DNA of 13,735 nt from a bacterium UBP11_UBA4055 (GCA_002382735.1 DFZN01000054.1:4716-18450), one strand, 5' to 3'. Shown: positions 5,921-13,735, counted from the first letter of the stretch. Notes: generated from the letters alone by a model not told the origin. Translations and numbers: made by a program.

Positions 5921-6230
5921 GAAGAAAAAAAAGGCATACATGAGAAATCATGAGAAGCTGGCACCGGTATTTAAAGCGTTCAGCAACCCAAAGAGGATTA
6001 ATCTGCTTCTCGCCATCAGAGAAGAAGCCTGCAGGGTGGGAAATATGACCGAATGCATCAACGAATCTTTCCCAATCGTGTCTCAGCAGCTCGCCATACT
6101 CAAAAGGCACGGGATAGTTGAAAGGGAAAAGAAACAGAATAATGAGGTCTATTATACCATCATTAACGACCTTGCACTAAAGATACTTGATCTTATTGAG
6201 GAATTCGACAAGAAGAAAATTAAAGCTTAG
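5910..6230 (+). CDS. ArsR/SmtB-family winged-helix regulator
   Basis: A 106-residue DNA-binding protein. After a lysine-rich N-terminus, the ArsR fold is clear: helix KAFSNPKRINLLLAI, helix-turn-helix about residues 44-70 including PIVSQQLAILKRHGIVEREK, the beta-wing QNNEVYYTI, and a C-terminal dimer helix. Two cysteines, Cys41 and Cys49, flank the start of the helix-turn-helix (EEACRVGNMTECINESF). The classical arsenic site ELCVCDL is not intact: only the first cysteine position is matched. Control by thiol state, persulfide or another metal is possible but inferred. GGGAGG seven bases upstream supports ATG5910; ATG5940 is a poorer alternative. As the last gene of the redox operon it may repress the promoter at 4448-4481. 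A terminator follows. Confidence 0.92.
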   Translation: MKNEKKKKAYMRNHEKLAPVFKAFSNPKRINLLLAIREEACRVGNMTECINESFPIVSQQLAILKRHGIVEREKKQNNEVYYTIINDLALKILDLIEEFDKKKIKA

Positions 6231-6289
6231 CCTTTAATACTGAGAGAATTTCTTCAGCGGCAGCACTCATAAATTAATTCCATTTTTTT

Positions 6290-6320
6290 AGGGAACGAGA
6301 AATTTAGTTCCTTTTTTTTA
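6290..6320 (+). terminator. Rho-independent terminator of the redox operon
   Basis: AGGGAAC (6290-6296) pairs with GTTCCTT (6307-6313), including one G-T pair, around a 10-base loop. Eight T residues at 6312-6319 follow. It lies 60 bases after the regulator's stop codon. Confidence 0.8.
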
Positions 6321-6357
6321 TTTTTTATTTCAATAATTTATATTGATTTGTTATTAG

Positions 6358-6371
6358 CGATAGCTTAAATT
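6358..6371 (+). repeat. Direct repeat, left copy
   Basis: CGATAGCTTAAATT, matching 13 of 14 bases of CGATAGCTTATATT at 6895-6908. The pair brackets the COG2865-type gene remnant, as a target duplication or recombination scar might. The repeat is short and AT-rich, so chance is possible. Confidence 0.4.
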
Positions 6372-6392
6372 CAAGACTTAAACATATTATGA

Positions 6393-6833
6393 ATCATAAG
6401 AGAGAGTATTCACAACGCTTTAGCGCATCAGGATTACACTTACGGTGCAAGAATAAATGTAGTTGAAATAGAAGACGATCATTTGATTTTCTCAAATTAC
6501 GGATCATTCCTGCCTAAATCTGTTGAGGATGTTGTTTTAAAGGATTCTCCCGAAGAATTATACAGAAATCCATTCCTAGTAGAAGCTATGAAAAACCTTG
6601 ATATGATTGAAACTCAGGGCGGTGGTTTAAGAAAAATATTCAATTTCCAAAGACAACGATTTTTCCCGATGCCGGATTTTGATTTTTCTGATAACAAAGT
6701 TAAGGTCATAATTACCGGAAAAGTTATTGATGATGAATTCGCAAACACTTTGAGCCAGAATCCCGATATTACGAAGTCTGTTTCGGATCAGTTCAGGGTG
6801 GATATAAAGAAATTTGAAGATCAGTATTGGTAA
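6393..6833 (+). pseudogene. 3' remnant of an AlbA_2/GHKL-type ATP-binding protein (COG2865)
   Basis: The frame reads IRESIHNALAHQDYTYGARI from just after an in-frame TGA at 6390, continuing as INVVEIEDDHLIFSNYGSFLP, then YRNPFLVEAMKNLDMIETQG and GLRKIFNFQRQRFFPMPDFD. This matches the C-terminal GHKL-like ATP-binding domain of COG2865/AlbA_2 (Schlafen-type) putative regulators, beginning at the N-box (family form NAIAHQDY). The N-terminal part, including the AlbA_2 domain and expected to be several hundred residues, is missing. The end also looks altered: after NPDI the sequence (TKSVSDQFRVDIKKFEDQYW) no longer fits the family as I know it. There is no good start codon or ribosome site; TTG6483 is only a formal start. 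It is therefore a decayed gene fragment, in an AT-rich island bracketed by short direct repeats. These proteins are often part of defence or mobile loci, suggesting a lost accessory region. Confidence 0.82.
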
Positions 6834-6894
6834 GAAGCTTTTCGGGTATATTCCAATTAATCGGCAATGACATTAGTTGTAGAATAAATTCAAA

Positions 6895-6908
6895 CGATAG
6901 CTTATATT
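6895..6908 (+). repeat. Direct repeat, right copy
   Basis: CGATAGCTTATATT, differing by one base from the left copy at 6358-6371. It lies 28 bases upstream of the cyclase-family start codon, so it may overlap that gene's promoter or leader. Confidence 0.4.
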
Positions 6909-6935
6909 TAAACGAATTTTAAACAGGAAAAAAAT

Positions 6936-7577
6936 ATGCAAAAAAAAATTATAGACCTTACTCATACGATCAACGGAAAAATGACAGTTTATCCGAATAC
7001 CCTGAAACCGTCATTCGAACCTTCGAACACGATAGAAAGAGACGGTTTTGCCGAGCTCAAGCTCACGATGGCTACACATACCGGAACTCACATTGACGCG
7101 CCGTGTCATCTGATAAAAGGAGAAAAAGCTCTTTCCGATTTCCCTCTGGACAAATTCATCGGAAAGGCGATAGTAATAGACTGCGAAAGAAAAGACGAAA
7201 TCAGCTTAGAACTTCTCAAGAGCCGAGAGAACGATATAAATGAAGTCGAATTCGTTCTTTTCCGGTCGGGATGGAGCAGGAAGTGGGAGGAAAAAGATTA
7301 TTTCGGTAAATATCCTGTACTGACGGCCGAAGCTGCACAATGGCTGTCAGAATTTAAACTTAAAGCTGTCGGTTTCGATTATGTATCGGTTGATGCAATG
7401 GACGCCTCCAAACTTCCCAATCACAGAATACTTTTATCGAAAGATATTCTGATAATCGAAAATCTGACCTGTCTCAATAAACTTCCTGAAACTGAATTCG
7501 ATTTCTATGCGATACCGCTCAAGATCGAGAATGCGGACGGATCGCCGGTCAGGGCTTTTGCGGAGTTAATAAGATAA
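6936..7577 (+). CDS. Cyclase / kynurenine formamidase-family hydrolase
   Basis: A 213-residue metal-dependent hydrolase of the cyclase family (PF04199), which includes kynurenine formamidase KynB and isatin hydrolase. The signature H-x-G-T-H-x-D-x-P-x-H is complete: His48, His52, Asp54 and His58 in ATHTGTHIDAPCHL, which bind the metal in characterised members. The segment GFDYVSVDAMDASKLPNHRI and the C-terminal LKIENADGSPVRAFAELI also fit. Kynurenine formamidase would convert N-formylkynurenine to kynurenine plus formate, but no kyn genes lie nearby, so the specific substrate is undecided; a general amide or lactone hydrolase is equally possible. AGGA (6925-6928) is seven bases before the ATG. 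It stands alone between the gene remnant and the efflux operon, 71 bases upstream of the latter. Confidence 0.9.
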   Translation: MQKKIIDLTHTINGKMTVYPNTLKPSFEPSNTIERDGFAELKLTMATHTGTHIDAPCHLIKGEKALSDFPLDKFIGKAIVIDCERKDEISLELLKSRENDINEVEFVLFRSGWSRKWEEKDYFGKYPVLTAEAAQWLSEFKLKAVGFDYVSVDAMDASKLPNHRILLSKDILIIENLTCLNKLPETEFDFYAIPLKIENADGSPVRAFAELIR

Positions 7578-7597
7578 TTGATTTTTTGTGAAATAAT

Positions 7598-7626
7598 TTG
7601 CATCTTGCTGCGTTAACTTACATACT
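7598..7626 (+). promoter_or_regulatory. Candidate promoter of the efflux operon
   Basis: TTGCAT (7598-7603) and CATACT (7621-7626) are separated by 17 bases, with the start codon 22 bases further. The -10 is only 4/6. No clear terminator separates the cyclase gene, so readthrough is also possible. Confidence 0.33.
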
Positions 7627-7648
7627 TAAATGTATCGGAGAATTTTGA

Positions 7649-8989
7649 ATGTATAAAAACTTCCTGATCTTAATAATTACTGCGGCGGCAGCCATTCAGG
7701 CTCAAACGATCACGCTCAAGCAGGCGCAGGATTCTGCACTCGGAAAGAATTATGGCTATGCTATAGCTAAAGAAAATGTAGCTTACAATGAGTTTTCGGT
7801 AAAAAGTGCATTTTCCGGCTTTCTGCCATCCGCCGGCCTTTCAGCGAGCTATTTGTTCTATACACCCGAAGTCGAGACATCTTCGATTGATCTTTCAACG
7901 ATGACACCTGTAACGATGACTCAGGAGGACAGGACGGCGTTCGGTCTCAGGATAACACAGCCGGTCTATACGGGCGGAAAGATCTGGTATTCTTATCAGA
8001 TCAGCAGAGATTCCGAGCTTGCAAGCAGAAACTCGCTGAACTCTGAAATGATGGGACTCTTATCCGATGTCGAATCATATTATCTGAATGTTCTTGAGGC
8101 TGAAGAGCGGCTCAATATCGCAAAAGAATCGCTTGAACTTTCAAAAAAGAATGAAGAGACCGCAAGGATCAAATACGATTCGGGACTGATCTCAAAGGCG
8201 GATTATCTGAAGAACTCATCAGCGAGAGCGAACAGTGAGGTGGGTCTCGTCAACGCGGAAAAGGGATATGAGCTTGCAAAGATCAGTTTTGCTAACCTGA
8301 CCGGACTTGACGATTTTGAACTTGAAGATATAGACCACTCTCATTACGAGCCTGTGATCACAAAGCTCAGCGCATCCTTATTTTCCGATACCGCAGAGAA
8401 GATCAACAGCCTGAAAGAAATTGCTTTCGAGAATAACAGCGACCTGAAGAATATCAAACTGACTAAAGGGATAAATGAAAAGAAAATATCCATGTCCACA
8501 GGCAATTTCATGCCCAGCGTAAGTCTTTCATACTCAACGGAATGGTCAAAAACTAATCTTACGGACGAGTTCTCGAATTCGGGAACTGTCAGCCTTTCGG
8601 CAACCGTGCCTGTTCTGCCGCTTTATGACAACTACGCGACGCTCCAGAAAAGCAAGATAGACCTCAAGAGGTCGGAACTGACGGAAAAGCAGCTTGTTGA
8701 TAATATATCCGCGCAGATCAAAACTTATCTATACACACTCGTTTCAGGCTCAAAGCAGTTCACAAGCTCAAAAGTTGCGGTGGAGCTCGCCAATGAAACA
8801 TATACGAATGTTGAGGAAAGGGCCAATTCGGGACTTTCGACAGAAGATGAGCTTAATACGGCGAGGCTCGCACTGATCCAGGCCAAATACGACCAGACTT
8901 CAGCCTATTACTCGATCCTTAAAACCAAATCCGCACTTATGAAAGTTCTTGGAATAAATGACGAAGAAGAAATAATTAAACTGTTCTAA
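7649..8989 (+). CDS. TolC-family outer-membrane efflux protein
   Basis: A 446-residue outer-membrane channel component of a tripartite pump. The N-terminal signal peptide runs through MYKNFLILIITAAAAIQA, with likely cleavage before QTITLKQA; TLKQAQDSAL is the typical opening of TolC/OEP repeats. Two OEP halves follow, each a long helical hairpin: the first contains YYLNVLEAEERLNIAKESLE followed by the family-typical ARIKYDSGLISKADYLK, and the second contains VSLSYSTEW near residue 290 and TYTNVEERANSGLSTEDELN toward the end. Such proteins trimerise into a beta-barrel with a periplasmic tunnel. GGAG lies eight bases upstream of the ATG. It is first in an operon with the adaptor (13 bases apart) and the RND pump. 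Confidence 0.94.
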   Translation: MYKNFLILIITAAAAIQAQTITLKQAQDSALGKNYGYAIAKENVAYNEFSVKSAFSGFLPSAGLSASYLFYTPEVETSSIDLSTMTPVTMTQEDRTAFGLRITQPVYTGGKIWYSYQISRDSELASRNSLNSEMMGLLSDVESYYLNVLEAEERLNIAKESLELSKKNEETARIKYDSGLISKADYLKNSSARANSEVGLVNAEKGYELAKISFANLTGLDDFELEDIDHSHYEPVITKLSASLFSDTAEKINSLKEIAFENNSDLKNIKLTKGINEKKISMSTGNFMPSVSLSYSTEWSKTNLTDEFSNSGTVSLSATVPVLPLYDNYATLQKSKIDLKRSELTEKQLVDNISAQIKTYLYTLVSGSKQFTSSKVAVELANETYTNVEERANSGLSTEDELNTARLALIQAKYDQTSAYYSILKTKSALMKVLGINDEEEIIKLF

Positions 8990-9002
8990 ATCGAGGCAAA
9001 AA

Positions 9003-10100
9003 ATGAATAAGACAAAACTAATATCGGTGATCATAACTTCATCTATAATCCTGCTATCCTGCTCAAAAACGGAAGAAAATCAGGGTAAAAAGAATGAAAG
9101 TATTCAGAATCCCCCCGTAACCGTCAAAGTGGAAGTAATTCAACAGAGAGATCTTCAGCTTTATGCGGAAATAACAGGCAAGCTTGAAGGGATAACGGAT
9201 ATCGTTTATTACAGCGAGGTCGCAGGGAAAGTAAAATCCGTTGAAAAGGGTCTCGGAGATAAAATCGGGAAGGGAGAAGCCATAGCCTACCTTGACTCGG
9301 AAAACTATAAGATAACCTACGATCAGGCAAGGTCGGAGCTCAAATCAGCTGAAGCAGGTCTGGAGGCATTAAAGATCAAGCTTGAAACCACTCAGAAACT
9401 TTACGAAAGCGGAAAAGTATCAAAATTCGAACTGACGAATGATCAGAGCGCGTTAAAGAAAGCCGAAGCCGCCGTTGAGGGAGCAAAAGCAAATGTGGAG
9501 AGGGCGAGGATAAATTATGAGAATTCAAAATTTTTATCACCTGTTGACGGTTCGATAGCCCAGCTCCATATAAAACAGGGCCAGTTCATCGCGACGGGTC
9601 AGCCGGTAGCGGCAATAGTTGACTGCAGACAGCTTGTAATAAAGACAGGTGTGACGGAGTACGACATTCAGGCCATAAAGACCGGCGCAGAAGTCGAGAT
9701 CAGGCATAACGGTTCTGAAGATATTATCTACGGCAAAGTGACAGGTTCAGGCAAAAAGCCCGATGTGACAGGAAATTATCCCGTAGAGATCGTGATAGAG
9801 AACGAGGGAATGGAGCTGATCCCGGGCATGATAGTAAGGGGAAGGATAGAGTCACGCAGGATCGGGAATGTGATCTATACCGATTTCGATAATATCATTG
9901 AAGAGTTCGGGAACTATTTCGTATATCTGGTCAACAGCGAGAACAAAGCTGTCAAAAGAAAGATCGAGGCGGGCAAAAAATACGGGAACTCAATACTCAT
10001 ACTGTCAGGAGTCGAACCGGGTGAAAAAATCATCGTCTCGGGCGCGAACGCTCTGACCAACAATGCTCAGGTAAAAATATTCGGTAAAGATATAAAATAA
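9003..10100 (+). CDS. RND efflux adaptor lipoprotein (HlyD / membrane fusion protein)
   Basis: A 365-residue periplasmic adaptor linking the RND pump with the TolC-like channel. The signal peptide ends in the lipobox I-L-L-S-Cys20, so it is probably anchored to the inner membrane by lipid. The order is typical: a biotinyl-lipoyl-like half (SEVAGKVKSVEKGLGDKIGK), a coiled-coil hairpin about residues 100-165 (SELKSAEAGLEALKIKLETT and onward), the second lipoyl half (FLSPVDGSIAQLHIKQGQFI), then beta-barrel and membrane-proximal domains with LIPGMIVRGRI and the closing VEPGEKIIVSGANALTNNAQ. GAGG is six bases before the ATG. It lies 18 bases upstream of the pump gene. The transported substrate cannot be deduced. 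Confidence 0.94.
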   Translation: MNKTKLISVIITSSIILLSCSKTEENQGKKNESIQNPPVTVKVEVIQQRDLQLYAEITGKLEGITDIVYYSEVAGKVKSVEKGLGDKIGKGEAIAYLDSENYKITYDQARSELKSAEAGLEALKIKLETTQKLYESGKVSKFELTNDQSALKKAEAAVEGAKANVERARINYENSKFLSPVDGSIAQLHIKQGQFIATGQPVAAIVDCRQLVIKTGVTEYDIQAIKTGAEVEIRHNGSEDIIYGKVTGSGKKPDVTGNYPVEIVIENEGMELIPGMIVRGRIESRRIGNVIYTDFDNIIEEFGNYFVYLVNSENKAVKRKIEAGKKYGNSILILSGVEPGEKIIVSGANALTNNAQVKIFGKDIK

Positions 10101-10118
10101 ACAGCCGCGGGGCGCAAA

Positions 10119-13100
10119 ATGAATCTTCCAAAATTTTCAGTCAGAAATCCTGTTCTAATAAATATGGTGATGATAATAATATTCATTCTCGGAATATTCT
10201 ATACATACAGGATACCGAAAGAGTCTATGCCGCAGATCGAATGGGGATCGTTCATGATAAGCGTGGTTTACCCGGGTGTAGCACCTGACGAGATCGAAAC
10301 GCTGATAATTCAGGAGATAGAGGACGAGCTCGCCGATATGACCGATATAGACTATATAAGTTCGACGGCGTACGAGGGAAGAGCCGTGATATTCGTTAAC
10401 CTTAACGCGGGAGTCGATATTGACAAGGCATGGAACGATGTTTCCAGAGAGCTTGACAAGGTAAGGGGGCTTCCCGAGGACGCAACAGACCCTTTCATGC
10501 AGAATATGAGCATGCGCGAGCTGAAATCCGTCTGCACCGTAGCTATCGAGGGCGAGAAATATACTCCCGACGGCATAAGAAGGATATCGGAGGAGATCAA
10601 AGACGATCTCGCCAAAATAAATTATGTATCCAAGGTCGAGCTGAAAGGCGCAAAGGTCAGAGAGATAAGGATAGAGCCGGACCTGAACAAGATGGAATAT
10701 TTCAATATAAGCTTTAATGATATAGAAACAGCCGTGAAAGCTAAGAACCTCAACCTGCCCGGCGGAACGGTAATGGCCGGAAAATCCGAAGTGCTCGTAA
10801 GGACTATGGGACAGTTCGAGTCGGTCGATCAGATAGAATATGTCGTACTGAAGGCATTCGACAACGGATCTGTGCTCAGGCTCAAAGATATAGCCAAAGT
10901 AGTCGATACTTACGAAGACATGAATGTTAAAACAAGGCTCGACGGCAAGGAAAGTCTCAACCTGTATGTTTATCAGAACGCAGACGGGAATATTTTAGAC
11001 ATTATCAAGGATATCAGGAGCTATATTAAAACGATCCCTGAAAAATATACTGATGTGCAGGCAAGGGTAGTTAACGATGATTCAATCGCGGTAAGAAGCA
11101 ACATCAATACGCTTTCGCAGTCTGCGTTTTTTGGTATTGTACTGGTTTTTATAACATTATTTCTTTTCATAGGCTGGAGGAACGCGATATTCGCAGCTAT
11201 GGGCATCCCGTTCTCATTTATGATGACCTTATGGCTGATGCAGTATTTCGGGATAACGATAAACAACCTGAGCCTTTTCGCGCTTATTCTTGTGCTCGGT
11301 ATGGTCGTTGACGATGCGATAGTTGTGATTGAGAATGTGCACAGGAACATCGAGGAGGGGATGAGCCCGAAAGAAGCCGCTGTTAAAGGTGCCGGCGAAG
11401 TGATGTGGCCTGTTATTGCCGCCGTTCTCACAACGATAGCAGCTTTTATGCCTCTGCTGATGATGGAAGGTCACATGGGCAGATTTCTGGGTGTGTTCCC
11501 GATAGTGGTCTCGCTCGCGCTTTTCTCTTCGCTCTTTGAAGCACTGCTGATACTGCCTTCGCACCTCGCTGATTTCTCGAAGCCTCACGATAAAGCTGAA
11601 GGACAATTTTATAAAAAATTAGTAAAAAAATATTCGGCTTTACTCATAGGTTTTCTCAAAAGAAGATCGCTTGTCATGGTCATAGTTGTCATAGCTCTTT
11701 TCGCGTCAATGTTCACGGTCGTCAAAGGGCTTGTAAAGTTCGAGTTCTTTCCAAAGACAGCTCCGACCACTTTAACCATAAAGGCCGAGACATTTGCCGG
11801 AACTCACCTTGAGAAGACCGATTCTCTGACAAAGGTGATCGAGAATTTTGTCATGAATATGCCTTATCAGGATAATTTTAAAGCTCTCAACACGAATGTC
11901 GGCCAGCAGCAGGACAGGGTGTTCTGGGACGAATCCACCAACCTGATAGAGCTGAGGCTTGACCTTATTGATGCGGACAGCCTTACGGTCGATCTGAATG
12001 TAGTTACTTCGGATATCAGAAAATTTCTCAACGGCATGCAGGAGATCGTAAGCTACAAATTTTCGACCGGAAGGAGCGGGCCGCCCACTGGGGAGGATGT
12101 TGAGATCAGGATACTCGGCGATGACCTTAAAAGGCTGCAGGAACTTTCAGAAAAGGTGAAGAAGACTGTGGAAGCCGTTCCGGGCGTCAAGGACATAGAG
12201 GATAATTTCGATGAGGGGAAAAAAGAAATGAAGATCTACCCTGACTATGACAGGCTGGCTCTCTACGGTATAGGTCTGTCGGAACTTGCAGCTTTTATAA
12301 GAACCGCCTCTGTAGGAAAGATAATATCGGAATATTCGGAAAGGTCGAATAAGTACAATATCAGAGTAATACTGCCTGAAGAACAATTCGATTCGATAGA
12401 AAAAGTCCGGAATATGAAAATGAATACGAGAACCGGAAAGAAGATCGTGCTGAAGGATGTGGCCGAATTCGAGATATCGAACACTATATCGAGGATCGTC
12501 AGAAGGGACGGAAAGAGAACTGTGACAATAACTGGTAATGTGGGTACTTACACCGAAAGCGGAAAAACGCTGGTGAGGACCCCAGACGAGGCGAACGAGC
12601 TGCTTTTCGGCAACAAGATCAAAGGGATTACAGGATCGCTCGAGAATTTCGAACGGGAAAATCCGGGATACAAGATCGAAGTGGGGGGAGCGAGCGACGA
12701 ACGGACTAAAAGTTTTAATTCACTTTACATCGCTTTCATAATAACGCTCATAATGATATATATGATACTTGGTACGCAGTTCAAATCCTACATACAGCCT
12801 CTGATAGTCATGATAACCATCCCGTTCGGGTTCATCGGCGTGATTTTCGGGCTCATGGTCACGAACACGCCTTTCTCGATCCTGTCCATGATCGCGGTGG
12901 TAGCGCTTGCCGGCATCGTCGTGAACGACTCGATCGTTTTCGTGGATTTCATCAACAAGGAAAGGGAAAAGGGGGTGGACCGCTGGAACAGCCTGATCAA
13001 TGCCGGCAGGACAAGGCTGAGGCCGATCATTCTGACCACTCTGACCACCATCTTCGGTCTGGTGCCGATGATAATTTCTCAATCCGAATCGGTCAGAATG

Positions 13101-13280
13101 TGGAAACCAATGGCCGTGAGCATCTCGTTCGGTCTCGGTTTCGCGACTATACTTACACTGCTCGTTCTTCCTGTCGTCTATTCGCTTATCGACGGTTTTG
13201 CGTGCAGGTGCAGCGGAACTCAGAAGATGAAACTCTCCGATGCGCTGGGACTAAGAAAAGAAAAAGGTTACGATAAATAA
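10119..13280 (+). CDS. RND-family inner-membrane efflux transporter (AcrB/HAE1-like)
   Basis: A 1053-residue proton-driven pump of normal RND length. The first membrane helix (VLINMVMIIIFILGIFYTYR) starts near residue 13. Helix 4 has the paired acidic residues Asp398-Asp399 in GMVVDDAIVVIENVHRNIEE, equivalent to Asp407/408 of AcrB and needed for proton coupling. The pattern recurs in the second half (AGIVVNDSIVFVDFINKERE), where Asn stands at the place of AcrB Lys940, as in many non-enteric RND pumps; RPIILTTLTTIFGLVPMI follows. The two large periplasmic loops (about residues 35-330 and 555-860) form porter and docking domains. The C-terminal tail contains an unusual CRCSG. The ribosome site is weak (GCGGGG), consistent with coupling to the adaptor gene. 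Substrates could be drugs, bile-type compounds or lipids; heavy-metal (CusA-type) transport seems less likely but is not excluded. Confidence 0.94.
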   Translation: MNLPKFSVRNPVLINMVMIIIFILGIFYTYRIPKESMPQIEWGSFMISVVYPGVAPDEIETLIIQEIEDELADMTDIDYISSTAYEGRAVIFVNLNAGVDIDKAWNDVSRELDKVRGLPEDATDPFMQNMSMRELKSVCTVAIEGEKYTPDGIRRISEEIKDDLAKINYVSKVELKGAKVREIRIEPDLNKMEYFNISFNDIETAVKAKNLNLPGGTVMAGKSEVLVRTMGQFESVDQIEYVVLKAFDNGSVLRLKDIAKVVDTYEDMNVKTRLDGKESLNLYVYQNADGNILDIIKDIRSYIKTIPEKYTDVQARVVNDDSIAVRSNINTLSQSAFFGIVLVFITLFLFIGWRNAIFAAMGIPFSFMMTLWLMQYFGITINNLSLFALILVLGMVVDDAIVVIENVHRNIEEGMSPKEAAVKGAGEVMWPVIAAVLTTIAAFMPLLMMEGHMGRFLGVFPIVVSLALFSSLFEALLILPSHLADFSKPHDKAEGQFYKKLVKKYSALLIGFLKRRSLVMVIVVIALFASMFTVVKGLVKFEFFPKTAPTTLTIKAETFAGTHLEKTDSLTKVIENFVMNMPYQDNFKALNTNVGQQQDRVFWDESTNLIELRLDLIDADSLTVDLNVVTSDIRKFLNGMQEIVSYKFSTGRSGPPTGEDVEIRILGDDLKRLQELSEKVKKTVEAVPGVKDIEDNFDEGKKEMKIYPDYDRLALYGIGLSELAAFIRTASVGKIISEYSERSNKYNIRVILPEEQFDSIEKVRNMKMNTRTGKKIVLKDVAEFEISNTISRIVRRDGKRTVTITGNVGTYTESGKTLVRTPDEANELLFGNKIKGITGSLENFERENPGYKIEVGGASDERTKSFNSLYIAFIITLIMIYMILGTQFKSYIQPLIVMITIPFGFIGVIFGLMVTNTPFSILSMIAVVALAGIVVNDSIVFVDFINKEREKGVDRWNSLINAGRTRLRPIILTTLTTIFGLVPMIISQSESVRMWKPMAVSISFGLGFATILTLLVLPVVYSLIDGFACRCSGTQKMKLSDALGLRKEKGYDK

Positions 13281-13292
13281 ATAAAAAATTGT

Positions 13293-13321
13293 TTGGATTT
13301 TCATCAGCTCATTTGTATATT
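13293..13321 (+). promoter_or_regulatory. Candidate promoter of the last gene
   Basis: TTGGAT (13293-13298), 17-base spacer, TATATT (13316-13321), 35 bases before the start codon of the secreted-protein gene. No hairpin terminator is visible after the RND gene, so readthrough from the efflux operon is possible too. Confidence 0.45.
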
Positions 13322-13356
13322 CTATAACAGAGGGAATATTATTGAGGAGAAGTGTT

Positions 13357-13735
13357 ATGAAGAAGCTGATGTTGTCCGTTTTTTTTGCTTTTGTACTTGT
13401 ACTCCATCCGCAGGATCCGTACAGACTGGACGATTCGACTTTTGTGTATCCGTGTGTTCACAATGACAGTATCACCAGTTATAATTTTATTGCTTTGCCG
13501 CTTTCAGGTTATTCCGCGGTCTCAGAACTCGATCCTTCAGGAACCAACATCGACATGGTCTGCAGGTGGAACTCTGAACTTTATGACTGGGAAGCCGCAT
13601 GTTTCAGTTCCTATTTCGGATGGGTGAACGATTTTCCGGCTGAGACGGGTCAGGCATATCTGATAAATGCTTTGAGTAGCTTCGACCTTCAGATTACAGG
13701 CGACAGTGTTTATGTTCCACCTTACAGCATGGGAC
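13357..13735 (+). CDS. Secreted protein, N-terminal part (gene runs off the window)
   Basis: The ATG at 13357 has a strong GAGGAG site seven bases upstream and opens a frame that stays open to the window end (126 codons seen). The product begins MKKLMLSVFFAFVLVLHPQD, a likely signal peptide although the cleavage site is not a clear A-x-A. A module follows with YNFIALPLSGYSAVSELDPS, VCRWNSELYDWEAACF and ETGQAYLINALSSFDLQITG. This 'IALPL ... W....W ... G.AYLI ... TGD' arrangement is, as I recall, a recurring unit in large secreted or surface proteins of FCB-group bacteria. It is therefore probably the start of an extracellular protein; full domain structure and any C-terminal sorting signal lie outside the window. 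Confidence 0.72.
   Translation, partial: MKKLMLSVFFAFVLVLHPQDPYRLDDSTFVYPCVHNDSITSYNFIALPLSGYSAVSELDPSGTNIDMVCRWNSELYDWEAACFSSYFGWVNDFPAETGQAYLINALSSFDLQITGDSVYVPPYSMG

Noticed and set aside
6483..6833. A complete 116-residue gene starting at TTG6483
   Set aside because: Conserved family sequence (HNALAHQDYTYGARI) continues upstream in the same frame to 6393, so this is the middle of a broken gene and not a new start.
6936..7577. Firm assignment as kynB
   Set aside because: The metal-binding signature defines only the cyclase family; no other tryptophan-catabolism gene is present to fix the substrate.
13385..13627. An 80-residue gene in another frame at the right end
   Set aside because: It lies inside the secreted-protein frame starting at 13357, which has a ribosome site, signal peptide and sensible protein composition.

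Overview
The window looks like chromosomal DNA of an anaerobic or microaerophilic, Gram-negative-type bacterium. The envelope evidence is a TolC/HlyD/RND tripartite pump, two lipoprotein signal peptides and secreted proteins. The lipoprotein beta-propeller, the DUF6132-like protein and the secreted module at the right end fit the FCB group (Bacteroidota, Cloacimonadota, Delongbacteria and relatives), but that placement is inference. The standard code is used: UGA ends the OsmC gene, while one other UGA appears to be read as selenocysteine.

Left part (1-4069). The 3' end of a SHOCT/YvlB-like gene on the + strand ends in a clear terminator. It is followed by a compact minus-strand operon, transcribed right to left: a six-bladed beta-propeller lipoprotein, imidazolonepropionase (hutI) and a 4Fe-4S aldo/keto reductase. 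The start and stop codons of these genes overlap or nearly touch.

Centre (4070-6320), the most interesting part. A divergent thioredoxin with a CFQC active site is followed by a promoter-like site with a 14-bp perfect palindrome. Then comes a tight five-gene operon: canonical thioredoxin, exported thioredoxin, a small two-helix membrane protein with an in-frame UGA, an OsmC-family protein and an ArsR-family regulator, closed by a terminator. The UGA gene (5275-5517) is missed by ordinary ORF calling. Its UGA falls exactly where DUF6132-type proteins have their second conserved cysteine, the reading frame continues through a convincing second membrane helix, and a hairpin follows the UGA at a distance suitable for a bacterial SECIS. 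I read it as a candidate selenoprotein with a Cys34/Sec39 pair, probably facing the periplasm near the exported thioredoxin, in an operon for thiol, sulfur or peroxide redox chemistry that may be controlled by the ArsR-type protein.

Right part (6321-13735). An AT-rich stretch holds the 3' remnant of a COG2865 (AlbA_2/GHKL) gene, bracketed by a 14-bp near-perfect direct repeat. Then come a cyclase/kynurenine-formamidase-family hydrolase, a complete RND efflux operon (outer-membrane channel, lipoprotein adaptor, inner-membrane pump), and the start of a secreted protein cut off by the window edge.

No rRNA, tRNA, CRISPR array or intact mobile element was seen.
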